From Desulfobulbus sp. (GTDB lineage: Bacteria > Desulfobacterota > Desulfobulbia > Desulfobulbales > Desulfobulbaceae), in NCBI GenBank assembly GCA_030600525.1, contig JAUVLX010000098.1:1-10853 (forward strand): DNA of 10,853 bases, in the 5' to 3' direction. Every line of letters begins with the position of its first letter. Position 1 is the stretch's first letter. This document shows, in pieces, positions 1-5,804 of this stretch. The translations under genes were made by a program, and so were the position numbers. The notes under the pieces are model-generated. The model made no database searches, was not told the origin of the DNA, and was given only the letters and a program-made list of their open reading frames with translations.

Positions 1-387
1 GACCGAGATATGAATTTGGTAATCTATCTCCCGAGGGATCGGCTTAAGACCGTTAGTGGCAATAGCGCCAAGTGGAATTTCCCGATAACAGACCACACAC
101 AGCTCTGGCACCAACGAAGGCTCTGCACCGGCAAGCACGACAAAGGTTATGCCACGTTCCTTTTCCGATGCAAGCAGCCTCTGCCAGGATCTTTCGTCAT
201 TATTTTCATCTGCAAACTGCTTCTCACCCACGAAATAGTAACATCCTTCACAACGGATATTACACCGATTAGTCATGTCATAAGTGGATTCTCGCAAGAA
301 AAAATAACGACGGACCTTTTCCCACCGTTCTCTGATAATCGGATCTGCAATAATATCAGAGAATTTGTATTCCTGCTGACCAGACAT
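1..387 (-). CDS. Radical SAM protein, N-terminal 129 residues (runs off left edge)
   Basis: An open frame runs from an ATG at 385-387 to the first base of the window without a stop. The translation has the radical SAM [4Fe-4S] motif CX3CX2C at Cys42, Cys46 and Cys49 (TNRCNIRCEGCYYF). It also has a GAEP version of the SAM-binding GGEP motif at residues 87-90, followed by an ATNG strand, as in the first half of the radical SAM barrel. The ATG directly abuts the TAG of the preceding ACP gene (388-390), so the two are co-transcribed and probably translationally coupled. Family knowledge says it reductively cleaves S-adenosylmethionine to start radical chemistry. The substrate is unknown, but the position beside an ACP and a dehydratase suggests an acyl or lipid intermediate. 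The C-terminal half, where any SPASM or Twitch domain would sit, is outside the window. The radical SAM call is firm; the specific subfamily is not assigned. Confidence 0.9.
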   Translation of the reverse strand, partial: MSGQQEYKFSDIIADPIIRERWEKVRRYFFLRESTYDMTNRCNIRCEGCYYFVGEKQFADENNDERSWQRLLASEKERGITFVVLAGAEPSLVPELCVVCYREIPLGAIATNGLKPIPREIDYQIHISV

Positions 388-654
388 CTATTCTTTACTA
401 TTAAGTTTATCGTCGATGTACTGGGCAATGATGCGAACAGTTGTCAGCCGGGGATAATCGTCTTCGTCGATCTGAATCTCATACTCATCCCGTAAAAACA
501 GGGCTACAGTTGCCATGTCCATGGAATCAATCCCTACCTCGTCAACCAGATCCAGGTCGGCATCAAAGGTCTCGGGACTCACATCTTCAAGCTTGAGCTC
601 GTTGATGAGAATTTCAGCAATTCGGGTAATGATCTGATTAATATCGTTGCTCAT
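388..654 (-). CDS. Acyl carrier protein (first of two)
   Basis: This 88-residue acidic protein has the helix pattern and length of a free-standing type II acyl carrier protein. The phosphopantetheine attachment site is Ser44 in GIDSMDM, matching the D-S-[LMI] signature at the start of helix II. As holo-protein it would carry the growing chain as a thioester in the cytoplasm. The ATG at 652-654 overlaps the TGA of the dehydratase gene by four bases (ATGA, 651-654), and its TAG is followed directly by the ATG of a radical SAM gene. The gene is therefore embedded in a coupled dehydratase-ACP-radical SAM unit. Its sequence differs clearly from the second ACP at 9471-9728, so the two are not a recent duplication and may serve different enzymes. 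This is a pathway carrier rather than the housekeeping AcpP, judged by context. Confidence 0.93.
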   Translation of the reverse strand: MSNDINQIITRIAEILINELKLEDVSPETFDADLDLVDEVGIDSMDMATVALFLRDEYEIQIDEDDYPRLTTVRIIAQYIDDKLNSKE

Positions 655-983
655 GAAATTGTTATTGTTTCGTTTGGGGTGAAGAACATCCAGCCAGAAC
701 AGACGTCTTCGTTCCCGCTGGTAATCTTAAAAATATATTGATCTTTTTTTTTGCCACGTGTCACTTGAATATCAAGCCTTTCGCCGGGTCGAATAATTTT
801 TCTAAACTTAACCCGACTCAAACCCGTCATGCACACGTTGCCTGCTCTGGATTTTGAAATAAGGTCGACAACCATTTTCAGCTGGGCAATGCCAGGCAAA
901 ATCGGATCGTTTGGGAAATGACCGGAAAACCAGGGAGAACTACCATCAATTACTATGGATGCAACTATTTCATCTTCTTCCAT
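651..983 (-). CDS. FabZ/ApeI-like hotdog dehydratase with altered active site
   Basis: This 110-residue single-hotdog protein would dehydrate a 3-hydroxyacyl-ACP to the 2-enoyl-ACP. The FabZ-type active-site segment is clear at residues 20-36: SGHFPNDPILPGIAQLK, with the catalytic His at position 22. In FabZ the second catalytic residue is a Glu 14 residues after this His, and in ApeI-type proteins I recall an Asp there (QLDW). Here that position is Lys36 (QLKM). The protein is shorter than typical FabZ (about 140-150 residues), as is common for ApeI/ApeP-like partners. It starts the left minus-strand unit, overlaps the ACP start by four bases (ATGA), and is preceded by a long non-coding region shared with the divergent methyltransferase gene. 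No strong ribosome binding site precedes the ATG. The fold call is secure. Dehydratase activity is less certain because of the substitution; it might bind, isomerise or hydrate rather than dehydrate. Confidence 0.85.
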   Translation of the reverse strand: MEEDEIVASIVIDGSSPWFSGHFPNDPILPGIAQLKMVVDLISKSRAGNVCMTGLSRVKFRKIIRPGERLDIQVTRGKKKDQYIFKITSGNEDVCSGWMFFTPNETITIS

Positions 984-1330
984 TTTCCATTCAACTAGTC
1001 AAAGCCACAACTCATCGCAATCGCAGCAAAAAAAAACTTGCACGCCTTACAGATGAAGAGTTTTCACGACACTATCACAAATGACAAAACGCAAATGTCT
1101 ATACCATTTAGGTAAAAAATGCACAACAGGTAAGCCACTCCAGATTTGCACGATACCGCTATTGTTCAGTCTTGGCAAACAACTCTTTTTGCTCTTGAGC
1201 ATTGACGCCATGCCAATGATTCTCCCAGACTTTGTCCTTGCTTTTTCGGGCTCGGCTTTTACTTATTGAAACCCGTGCAGCAATGGTGGTATGCTCGGTT
1301 CCAGCCCAACAGGATGAGGAAAAATACAAT
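984..1330. other. Divergent intergenic region between dehydratase and methyltransferase genes
   Basis: This 347-base gap separates two divergently oriented genes, so it should hold promoters for both the left minus-strand unit and the plus-strand methyltransferase/U32 unit. I find no convincing paired -35/-10 boxes on either strand. A run of nine A (1028-1036) is the most visible landmark. An open minus-strand frame ending at a TAG at 1159-1161 gives about 50 residues of protein-like sequence. It has no good start or recognisable family and may be the decayed tail of a former gene. No tRNA, repeat or clear terminator was seen. Confidence 0.5.
1316..1320 (+). promoter_or_regulatory. Ribosome binding site deciding the methyltransferase start
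   Basis: GAGGA lies ten bases upstream of the ATG at 1331. It supports that start over the upstream in-frame ATG at 1232, which would add 33 residues unlike any methyltransferase N-terminus. Confidence 0.6.
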
Positions 1331-2008
1331 ATGAAGAGGATTCTTGAGCCGGAACTGATGAACGATCCTGAGCAGGCCGCCGCCTATGCAGGACCTGATC
1401 TGAACAACGCCTATTGGCTGTTCATGCAATTTTTTCATAAATATTTTCCAGGCCTAACGCCAGACGATGCAATCCTCGATCTGGGATGTGGGCCGGCAGC
1501 TATCCCCCTGCTCCTGGCCAGACATTTCCGCACCTGTGAGATACACTGTGTAGACGGGGCCGCCCAGATGCTGGCACAAGGCAAAAAAGCTGCGCAACGA
1601 GAACAGTTGGAACATCAAGTACATTTTTTCCAGGGCACCCTGCCTAACAAACTTCTGTTGCCGCGTGACCGATACGGGATTGTCATTTCCAACAGTTTCC
1701 TGCACCACCTGGCCGACCCCATGACTCTCTGGAATGCTATCCATGAATACTGTCTGCCAAACGCAGCAATACTGATCATTGACTTGCTGCGTCCAACAAC
1801 TGAAACTGAGGCTCAACTTCTGGTAGACAAATACATGCCTAATGGGCCACCACTGCTGCGCCATGACATGCTGCTCTCACTTTGTGCCGCTTTTACTCTC
1901 GACGAGATAACAACACAACTACAGCAGGCAAACCTTGCTGCAAAGCTCACGCTTAGCATGGCAACTACTTTCCAATTTGCTGTCTACGGGCATCTAAACG
2001 AATCCTGA
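1331..2008 (+). CDS. Class I SAM-dependent methyltransferase
   Basis: This 225-residue protein has the seven-strand Rossmann methyltransferase motifs in order. Motif I, the SAM-binding loop, is DLGCGP at residues 50-55. The acidic end of strand 2 is Asp75 in HCVDGA. The motif around NSFLHHLADP at 121-130 and the LIIDLLRP strand at 148-155 follow, giving the overall look of UbiE-like or Methyltransf_11/25 enzymes. It would transfer a methyl group from SAM to a small molecule or lipid; the acceptor cannot be read from sequence. The start at 1331 is chosen because GAGGA precedes it and homology begins just after it. The U32-family gene begins eleven bases after its stop, so the two form one transcription unit. 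It points away from the flanking lipid genes, so it may act in the same pathway or simply be inserted there. The protein is cytosolic, with no signal peptide. Confidence 0.88.
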   Translation: MKRILEPELMNDPEQAAAYAGPDLNNAYWLFMQFFHKYFPGLTPDDAILDLGCGPAAIPLLLARHFRTCEIHCVDGAAQMLAQGKKAAQREQLEHQVHFFQGTLPNKLLLPRDRYGIVISNSFLHHLADPMTLWNAIHEYCLPNAAILIIDLLRPTTETEAQLLVDKYMPNGPPLLRHDMLLSLCAAFTLDEITTQLQQANLAAKLTLSMATTFQFAVYGHLNES

Positions 2009-2013
2009 GAGGA
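2007..2013 (+). promoter_or_regulatory. Ribosome binding site of the U32-family gene
   Basis: GAGAGGA overlaps the methyltransferase stop codon (2006-2008) and sits six bases before the ATG at 2020. This places translation of the two proteins in tandem on one message. Confidence 0.65.
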
Positions 2014-2019
2014 ATGTGA

Positions 2020-3219
2020 ATGAAACTGAGCGTTGCTGCAAATTGGGACATGGCCTTACTGGACGGCCTGGCGGATATCCCGGAGGTAAATTCCATCTAT
2101 GCAAAATTACCTTTCGACATTATAGGCGGTGGCAGGGCGGGTATTGTTGTGCCGTCTGTCAACTGGGATTCGGCCACTGCTTACATTGATGCAGCCCATA
2201 AGCGCTCCCTGTCATTTTGTTATCTCATCAATGCACCCTGTCTAGGTAACCTGGAACAAACAGAGGAAGGAAAAAAACAAATAGTTTCCTTCATTGGTCA
2301 GCTAGTCGACATGGGCGTTGACAGTGTATCGATAGCAAACTTGGCCGTAGTGGCTCTGGTACGCCATAATTTTCCAAATCTGGCTATTCGTGGCAGCGTA
2401 CTGAGCTGGCCTACGAATCTTTCACGATTAAAATACCAGGAATCACTTGGCGTCGATCCACTCATCCTTCCATATAGTGAATTCAACCGTGACTTTCACA
2501 TGTTAGCAAAAATCCGTTCTGGGATTTCATGTGACATGCAACTCTTTACCAACATCTCTTGTATCTACAACTGTCACTACCTTGGGGAACATGCGGCCAG
2601 CGTAGGGCACGCCTCCCAGGTGACACAGAAAATCCCGCCGGCACATTCCTTCCTCGACTTCTACCTCTGGCAATGTACACGTCGGCGTCTGCTGCACCCG
2701 GAACTCCTGCTGATGAGTCGTTGGATTCGCCCTGAAGATCTTCATATGTATGAAGCTATGGGATTTGATGAGTTCAAGATAATTGACCGTTCACGTTCTA
2801 CACCATGGCTGTTGCGTGCTACCAAAGCCTATGCTGATCGGCGCTACGACGGCAACCTGCTGGACATCCTCTCGCTGGAGTTGCTCGGAGATCCAGCCGG
2901 ATTCCATGGTGACATTGAGAACCAGATTCGTGAGCGTATGCGGCACTACGAGAAAAAAGAACGACAGCTGATGCTGCGCATGCTTAAACTGCGCAGCCGA
3001 CTCCTGGCATTGGACATCTACATAGACAATGCTGAATTAACGGACTTCTTAGATGGTTTTCAAAAAACTCGCTGCGCGGAAACTTACTGTGAAGACTGCC
3101 GCTACTGCCATAGATATGCCAAAAAAGCCATCCGCTTTGACCAGTCAGAAGCGAGAATACTTGCAAAGGATATTAGCGACTTCCTTGAAGATTCCCTGAC
3201 CATAAAATCTTCCGTTTAA
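2020..3219 (+). CDS. Peptidase U32-family protein with extra C-terminal cysteine cluster
   Basis: This 399-residue protein resembles the U32 family, whose characterised members (UbiU/UbiV, RlhA, TrhP) are Fe-S proteins in hydroxylation pathways rather than peptidases. Seen in the sequence are the N-terminal YAKLPFDIIGGGR segment, a barrel-like SVSIANLAVV strand, a PYSEFNRDF element, and a cysteine set at Cys171, Cys181, Cys185 and Cys219. That set could hold a [4Fe-4S] cluster as in UbiU/UbiV, though the spacing is not identical. The C-terminus adds a second compact group, Cys352, Cys357, Cys360 and Cys363 (CX4CX2CX2C), suggesting a further metal or Fe-S site. A long helical, charged region lies at about 298-335. 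It follows the methyltransferase gene by eleven bases with a strong ribosome binding site, so the two are partners. Proteolysis is unlikely; an oxygen-independent hydroxylation or radical-assisted modification is an inference from family members. Confidence 0.72.
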   Translation: MKLSVAANWDMALLDGLADIPEVNSIYAKLPFDIIGGGRAGIVVPSVNWDSATAYIDAAHKRSLSFCYLINAPCLGNLEQTEEGKKQIVSFIGQLVDMGVDSVSIANLAVVALVRHNFPNLAIRGSVLSWPTNLSRLKYQESLGVDPLILPYSEFNRDFHMLAKIRSGISCDMQLFTNISCIYNCHYLGEHAASVGHASQVTQKIPPAHSFLDFYLWQCTRRRLLHPELLLMSRWIRPEDLHMYEAMGFDEFKIIDRSRSTPWLLRATKAYADRRYDGNLLDILSLELLGDPAGFHGDIENQIRERMRHYEKKERQLMLRMLKLRSRLLALDIYIDNAELTDFLDGFQKTRCAETYCEDCRYCHRYAKKAIRFDQSEARILAKDISDFLEDSLTIKSSV

Positions 3220-3254
3220 AGTGAACCCGCAGTTCTACATACCCTTTCTGTTTT

Positions 3255-3289
3255 GATGCATGGCCCTATCTAAGAAGGGCTATGCCATC
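3255..3289. repeat. Long imperfect stem-loop downstream of the U32-family gene
   Basis: GCATGGCCCT (3258-3267) pairs with AGGGCTATGC (3276-3285) over ten positions including one G·T wobble, around an 8-base loop. GAT (3255-3257) and ATC (3287-3289) extend the stem past one bulged C. It lies 36 bases after the U32 stop codon, where a terminator would be expected. No T-tract follows on either strand, so it is not a canonical Rho-independent terminator. It may instead stabilise the mRNA end or be a recombination-related hairpin. Confidence 0.45.
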
Positions 3290-3556
3290 TCCTGCCAACC
3301 GTTACGGATTTTTCCAGTTTCAAGCTTTTCACCCATTGGAGTAAAAGCAATAATTCCCTCCGTCGGAGTGATAATAGTAGCTCGATTGATCGACATATCA
3401 ATTTCCAATGGTCGCTTTGTATTATTTTTTTGCAGCTAGGCCTACAGGATAGCTTGGGGGGGACATTCCAGATAGTGACTCAGTAGACTTTTCTTTTTTT
3501 CAAAAATTCATACTCTAATATAATGTTGACAACATCTTCAACTAACAATACCTTTG

Positions 3557-3565
3557 TGGTATAAT
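3557..3565 (+). promoter_or_regulatory. Extended -10 promoter of the toxin-antitoxin operon
   Basis: TGGTATAAT is a perfect -10 hexamer (3560-3565) with a TG extension. The spacing-compatible -35 region, TTCAAC at 3537-3542, is weak, which an extended -10 can tolerate. A good TTGACA at 3526-3531 lies 28 bases from this -10, too far to pair with it, and could serve an overlapping promoter with a poorer -10 (TACCTT at 3549-3554). Transcription would begin around 3572, about 50 bases before the antitoxin start. Confidence 0.55.
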
Positions 3566-3591
3566 GCATCAAAATGGCGCACAATGCGTCA
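3563..3591 (+). promoter_or_regulatory. Candidate antitoxin operator: direct repeats over the promoter
   Basis: AATGCATCA (3563-3571) and AATGCGTCA (3583-3591) match at eight of nine positions and start 20 bases apart, about two helical turns. The first overlaps the -10 box. An inverted repeat CGCA-N3-TGCG (3578-3588) overlaps the second. Ribbon-helix-helix antitoxins commonly bind such paired short sites to repress their own operon. The binding itself is inference. Confidence 0.35.
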
Positions 3592-3610
3592 CCACTGAAT
3601 GGACCAACAA

Positions 3611-3617
3611 GAGGAGG
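3611..3617 (+). promoter_or_regulatory. Ribosome binding site deciding the antitoxin start
   Basis: GAGGAGG sits five bases before the ATG at 3623. This is a strong Shine-Dalgarno sequence and shows that the upstream in-frame ATG at 3599 is not the start. Confidence 0.8.
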
Positions 3618-3622
3618 TTATA

Positions 3623-4030
3623 ATGACCACTGTATCCCTTAGGATAGACCAAGACCTAGCGCTTCAAGCGGAGCGTGAGGCCAAAATCCAAAACAGGTCT
3701 AAGGCCAAACAGCTTGAGTACTGGGCAAAGCTAGGTAAAGCCATTTCATCTAAACTAAATATTGCTGATGCTTATGCCGTATCTCAAGGTATAAAAGCGA
3801 TAAAATTAGAGGTAACCCCATCCGCTCAATCTATTCATGTTGATTCAGACACTATATTTAATGATCTCGAAAACGATAGGGTGAAAGGACTTCTCGCTGA
3901 AAATGTAACGGCTGCCAAAATATACTATGAAGCCAGCGTTAAACATCCTGGTTACCTTGACAAGGTAAATTCTATCACAAGAGAAAGGCAGACTGGTTCG
4001 TTTAAAAACGGTAATTTCAAAGCACTATAA
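3623..4030 (+). CDS. ParD-like ribbon-helix-helix antitoxin
   Basis: This 135-residue protein begins TTVSLRIDQDLALQAEREA and continues with the segment NRSKAKQLEYWAKLGKA, the pattern of the ParD-like antitoxin family (Pfam ParD_like). The N-terminal strand and two helices form a ribbon-helix-helix DNA-binding fold (about residues 2-45). The C-terminal half would wrap and neutralise the toxin. The last bases overlap the toxin start by one (TAATG, 4028-4032), the usual coupled antitoxin-first order. It is expected to bind the toxin and repress its own promoter, where direct repeats are visible upstream. The start at 3623 is set by GAGGAGG at 3611-3617. This gene and the next look AT-richer than the surrounding genes, consistent with acquisition by transfer. 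The identity of the pair is strengthened by the kinase-like toxin next to it. Confidence 0.85.
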   Translation: MTTVSLRIDQDLALQAEREAKIQNRSKAKQLEYWAKLGKAISSKLNIADAYAVSQGIKAIKLEVTPSAQSIHVDSDTIFNDLENDRVKGLLAENVTAAKIYYEASVKHPGYLDKVNSITRERQTGSFKNGNFKAL

Positions 4031-4608
4031 TGGCTAATCCAAGACAACTTTGGGTTCTGGCTGGCGGGAATGGTGCTGGAAAATCTACATTCTACAAATT
4101 GCATCTTGCCAAATACGGCATCAAATTTGTAAATGCAGATTTAATAGCCGAAGAAATTGGCTCTGAGAATCTGGAAGAACTAAGCTATCATGCTGCTATC
4201 CTAGCCACTCGAATCAGAGAGGAATTGATCACACAAGGTGTTTCCTTTTGTTTTGAAACGGTTTTCTCTCATGAATCAAAAATTGACTTCGTTGCCCAGG
4301 CAAAGGCTTATGGCTATAAGATTATTCTTGTGTATATTCATTTAATTGATTCTAGCCTAAATGAAGCCAGGGTCAAACAACGTGTCTCAGAGGGGGGCCA
4401 TAGCGTCCCAACTGAAAAAATTCATTCTCGAATACCCAGAAGTATGAAGCACGTTAAAACGGCTTTATCTTTAGTCGATGAAGCGAGAATCTTAGATAAT
4501 TCGTCTAAGGATGACCCCTTTCGACAAATCATTGTGATGAAATCTGGTAACTATGAAGTAAAAAAGACCCCCTTACCAGAATGGGCAAAGGATTTCCTTC
4601 CCGCCTGA
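4030..4608 (+). CDS. Zeta-type toxin kinase (P-loop NTPase)
   Basis: This 192-residue P-loop protein has Walker A GGNGAGKST at residues 12-20 and a VNADLIAEEI segment (residues 34-43) with Asp37. Further on are FETVFSHES and an RVSEGGHSVP motif, all hallmarks of the small zeta-toxin/AAA kinase family. Characterised zeta toxins phosphorylate UDP-N-acetylglucosamine and so block cell wall synthesis, although substrates for the short subfamily are not established. Its ATG overlaps the antitoxin stop by one base, giving coupled translation. It is full length, with no visible frameshift and with the P-loop lysine (Lys18) and serine/threonine intact, so the toxin is probably active and held by the ParD-like partner. 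The pair may stabilise this region of the chromosome or provide stress or phage protection; those roles are inference. Confidence 0.88.
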   Translation: MANPRQLWVLAGGNGAGKSTFYKLHLAKYGIKFVNADLIAEEIGSENLEELSYHAAILATRIREELITQGVSFCFETVFSHESKIDFVAQAKAYGYKIILVYIHLIDSSLNEARVKQRVSEGGHSVPTEKIHSRIPRSMKHVKTALSLVDEARILDNSSKDDPFRQIIVMKSGNYEVKKTPLPEWAKDFLPA

Positions 4609-4613
4609 CTTCG

Positions 4614-4638
4614 ATCACTCTTGGTTCTTTCAAGTGAT
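4614..4638 (+). terminator. Weak hairpin after the toxin gene, possible terminator
   Basis: CTTG (4620-4623) pairs with CAAG (4631-4634), and ATCA (4614-4617) pairs with TGAT (4635-4638), with a two-base bulge. The structure begins six bases after the toxin stop. No T-tract follows, so termination would be inefficient or factor-dependent. The plus-strand toxin unit and the minus-strand radical SAM unit converge across the 153 bases from 4609 to 4761. Confidence 0.3.
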
Positions 4639-4761
4639 TGCAAAACCGAATTTCAAGCTCTGTGTTAGGTTAAGTCTGAACGAGTTCATCTTGTCTGCCA
4701 AAGAAATGAACCACCTTGCCGACATCAGATGGCACCACCCAGATTGATCACTGCAACTCCT

Positions 4762-5799
4762 TTATTCTTTTCCCGCTACAGCATTACGCCAGCACGTCGG
4801 GTCTGAAGCAAGATAATCACCGGTGAGTTGATACGCTGCTCCCCTGCAGCCGTAGCACTCTGCTGCTTTTTCACAAGTATGGCACTCCCCTTTTATCGTC
4901 TGTCGGTAATTCTTCAGATTGTTGACCACTTCACTATTCTTCAGAATAGAGGCAAGTGTATTGTTTCGAATATTATCAAGGGCAATAGTCACTCCGACAC
5001 AGGGCATGACATCACCGGTCGCGGTGACCACGCAGGACACCTGGTGACGCATGCACTTATTGCCAACCAGCGGCGGCTGGGGTTCCCAGTTGCGGTCAAA
5101 TTTTTTCTGATCAATAGCCGAAAGTTTGGCAAATAATGTTTTTAGTTCACCTGGCTCAATATTTAACCAATCATTTTCTAAAGCATTCGCCTGGGGAGTC
5201 ATAACCTCGAAATAGGGTTCAATATTTTCCTCCCTCAGCCACTGCCACATAGACGGCAATTCTTTGATATTCTGTCGACAGATTACGGTACTGATTGCCA
5301 GAAACAGTTCCTCGGAGGGATAACCTGCCTCTTTAAGATTCGTCAGCGCCCTGTTGATTATCTGAAAAGCACCCTTTTTCCCGGCTAAGCAGTCCTGAAT
5401 TTTTTCATCCCGGGAATTCATTTTCAGGGCGACCCGTACCCTTGCCTCAGCCAAAACAGAGGCTAGGGATTTGTCAATTCCCGAACCATTGGTGAACATT
5501 TCAATTTCAAAATCTTCTGCACGAAGGAAAGAAAGCATCTCTACAAGGTGTGGGTAGATGGAGGGTTCGCCGCCCAAAATAATAATTTTCCGAGCCCCCA
5601 ACTCTCCTGCCTGCAGGATAACATCCTTGATTTCTGAGCGTGAAAGCTCATTCCCGCATTCAACCTTCTCGTCAACATAACAGTAGGAGCAACGAAAATT
5701 ACAAATCCGGCTGAATTCTATCTCCATGGAGAGCAGCCTATCTGCAGCCACGGCTTCACGAATCTCCTGCTCGGTAAATTCAAGATTATAAATCTGCAT
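4762..5799 (-). CDS. Radical SAM/SPASM domain protein
   Basis: This 345-residue protein has the radical SAM motif CX3CX2C at Cys33, Cys37 and Cys40 (RICNFRCSYCYV) and a canonical GGEP at 76-79. A SPASM-type C-terminal region carries Cys249, Cys256, Cys267, Cys306, Cys309, Cys315, Cys318 and Cys336 (including CX2CX5CX2C followed by RGAAY). These would hold two auxiliary Fe-S clusters. SPASM enzymes usually modify peptides or carry out difficult oxidations on other substrates. No precursor peptide is visible here, and the neighbours make fatty acyl chains, so a lipid or head-group substrate is inferred. It starts five bases after the stop of the B12-binding radical SAM gene and is the last gene of the right-hand minus-strand run before the plus-strand block. 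The start is well placed, about 30 residues before the Fe-S motif. Confidence 0.92.
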   Translation of the reverse strand: MQIYNLEFTEQEIREAVAADRLLSMEIEFSRICNFRCSYCYVDEKVECGNELSRSEIKDVILQAGELGARKIIILGGEPSIYPHLVEMLSFLRAEDFEIEMFTNGSGIDKSLASVLAEARVRVALKMNSRDEKIQDCLAGKKGAFQIINRALTNLKEAGYPSEELFLAISTVICRQNIKELPSMWQWLREENIEPYFEVMTPQANALENDWLNIEPGELKTLFAKLSAIDQKKFDRNWEPQPPLVGNKCMRHQVSCVVTATGDVMPCVGVTIALDNIRNNTLASILKNSEVVNNLKNYRQTIKGECHTCEKAAECYGCRGAAYQLTGDYLASDPTCWRNAVAGKE

Positions 5800-5804
5800 T
5801 GCTC

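Larger units (their letters stand above)
3220..3622. other. Intergenic region between U32-family gene and toxin-antitoxin pair
   Basis: This 403-base stretch has no gene I can support. It contains a stem-loop just after the U32-family gene (3255-3289), a minus-strand ORF of 38 codons at 3280-3396 without recognisable homology, and the promoter and probable operator of the toxin-antitoxin operon (3526-3617). The part from about 3480 on looks more AT-rich than the flanking coding sequence. Confidence 0.5.

Noticed and set aside
1081..1269. Plus-strand 62-residue ORF in the divergent intergenic region
   Set aside because: No ribosome binding site, odd composition and no recognisable motif; most likely a chance frame.
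1159..1330. Minus-strand open frame of about 50 residues with protein-like composition (contains KVWENHWHGVNAQEQKELF)
   Set aside because: There is no credible start or ribosome binding site, it runs antisense into the methyltransferase gene, and I recognise no family. It may be a decayed gene tail but cannot be supported.
3280..3396. Minus-strand ORF of 38 codons
   Set aside because: Too short, its stop lies inside a stem-loop, weak ribosome binding site and no recognised family.
4614..4700. Integron attC site after the toxin gene, suggested by GTTAGGTTAA near 4664
   Set aside because: No matching complementary core site flanks the toxin-antitoxin genes and no integrase is present.
4668..4748. 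Short open frames on both strands in the convergent gap (for example a minus-strand frame with VGKVVHFFGRQDE)
   Set aside because: About 22-24 codons each, bounded by stops, with no start signals. Possibly remnants, not genes.
4762..5799. RiPP (peptide-modifying) cluster interpretation of the SPASM protein
   Set aside because: No precursor peptide, PqqD-like recognition domain or peptidase/exporter was found nearby; the neighbours are lipid-type genes.
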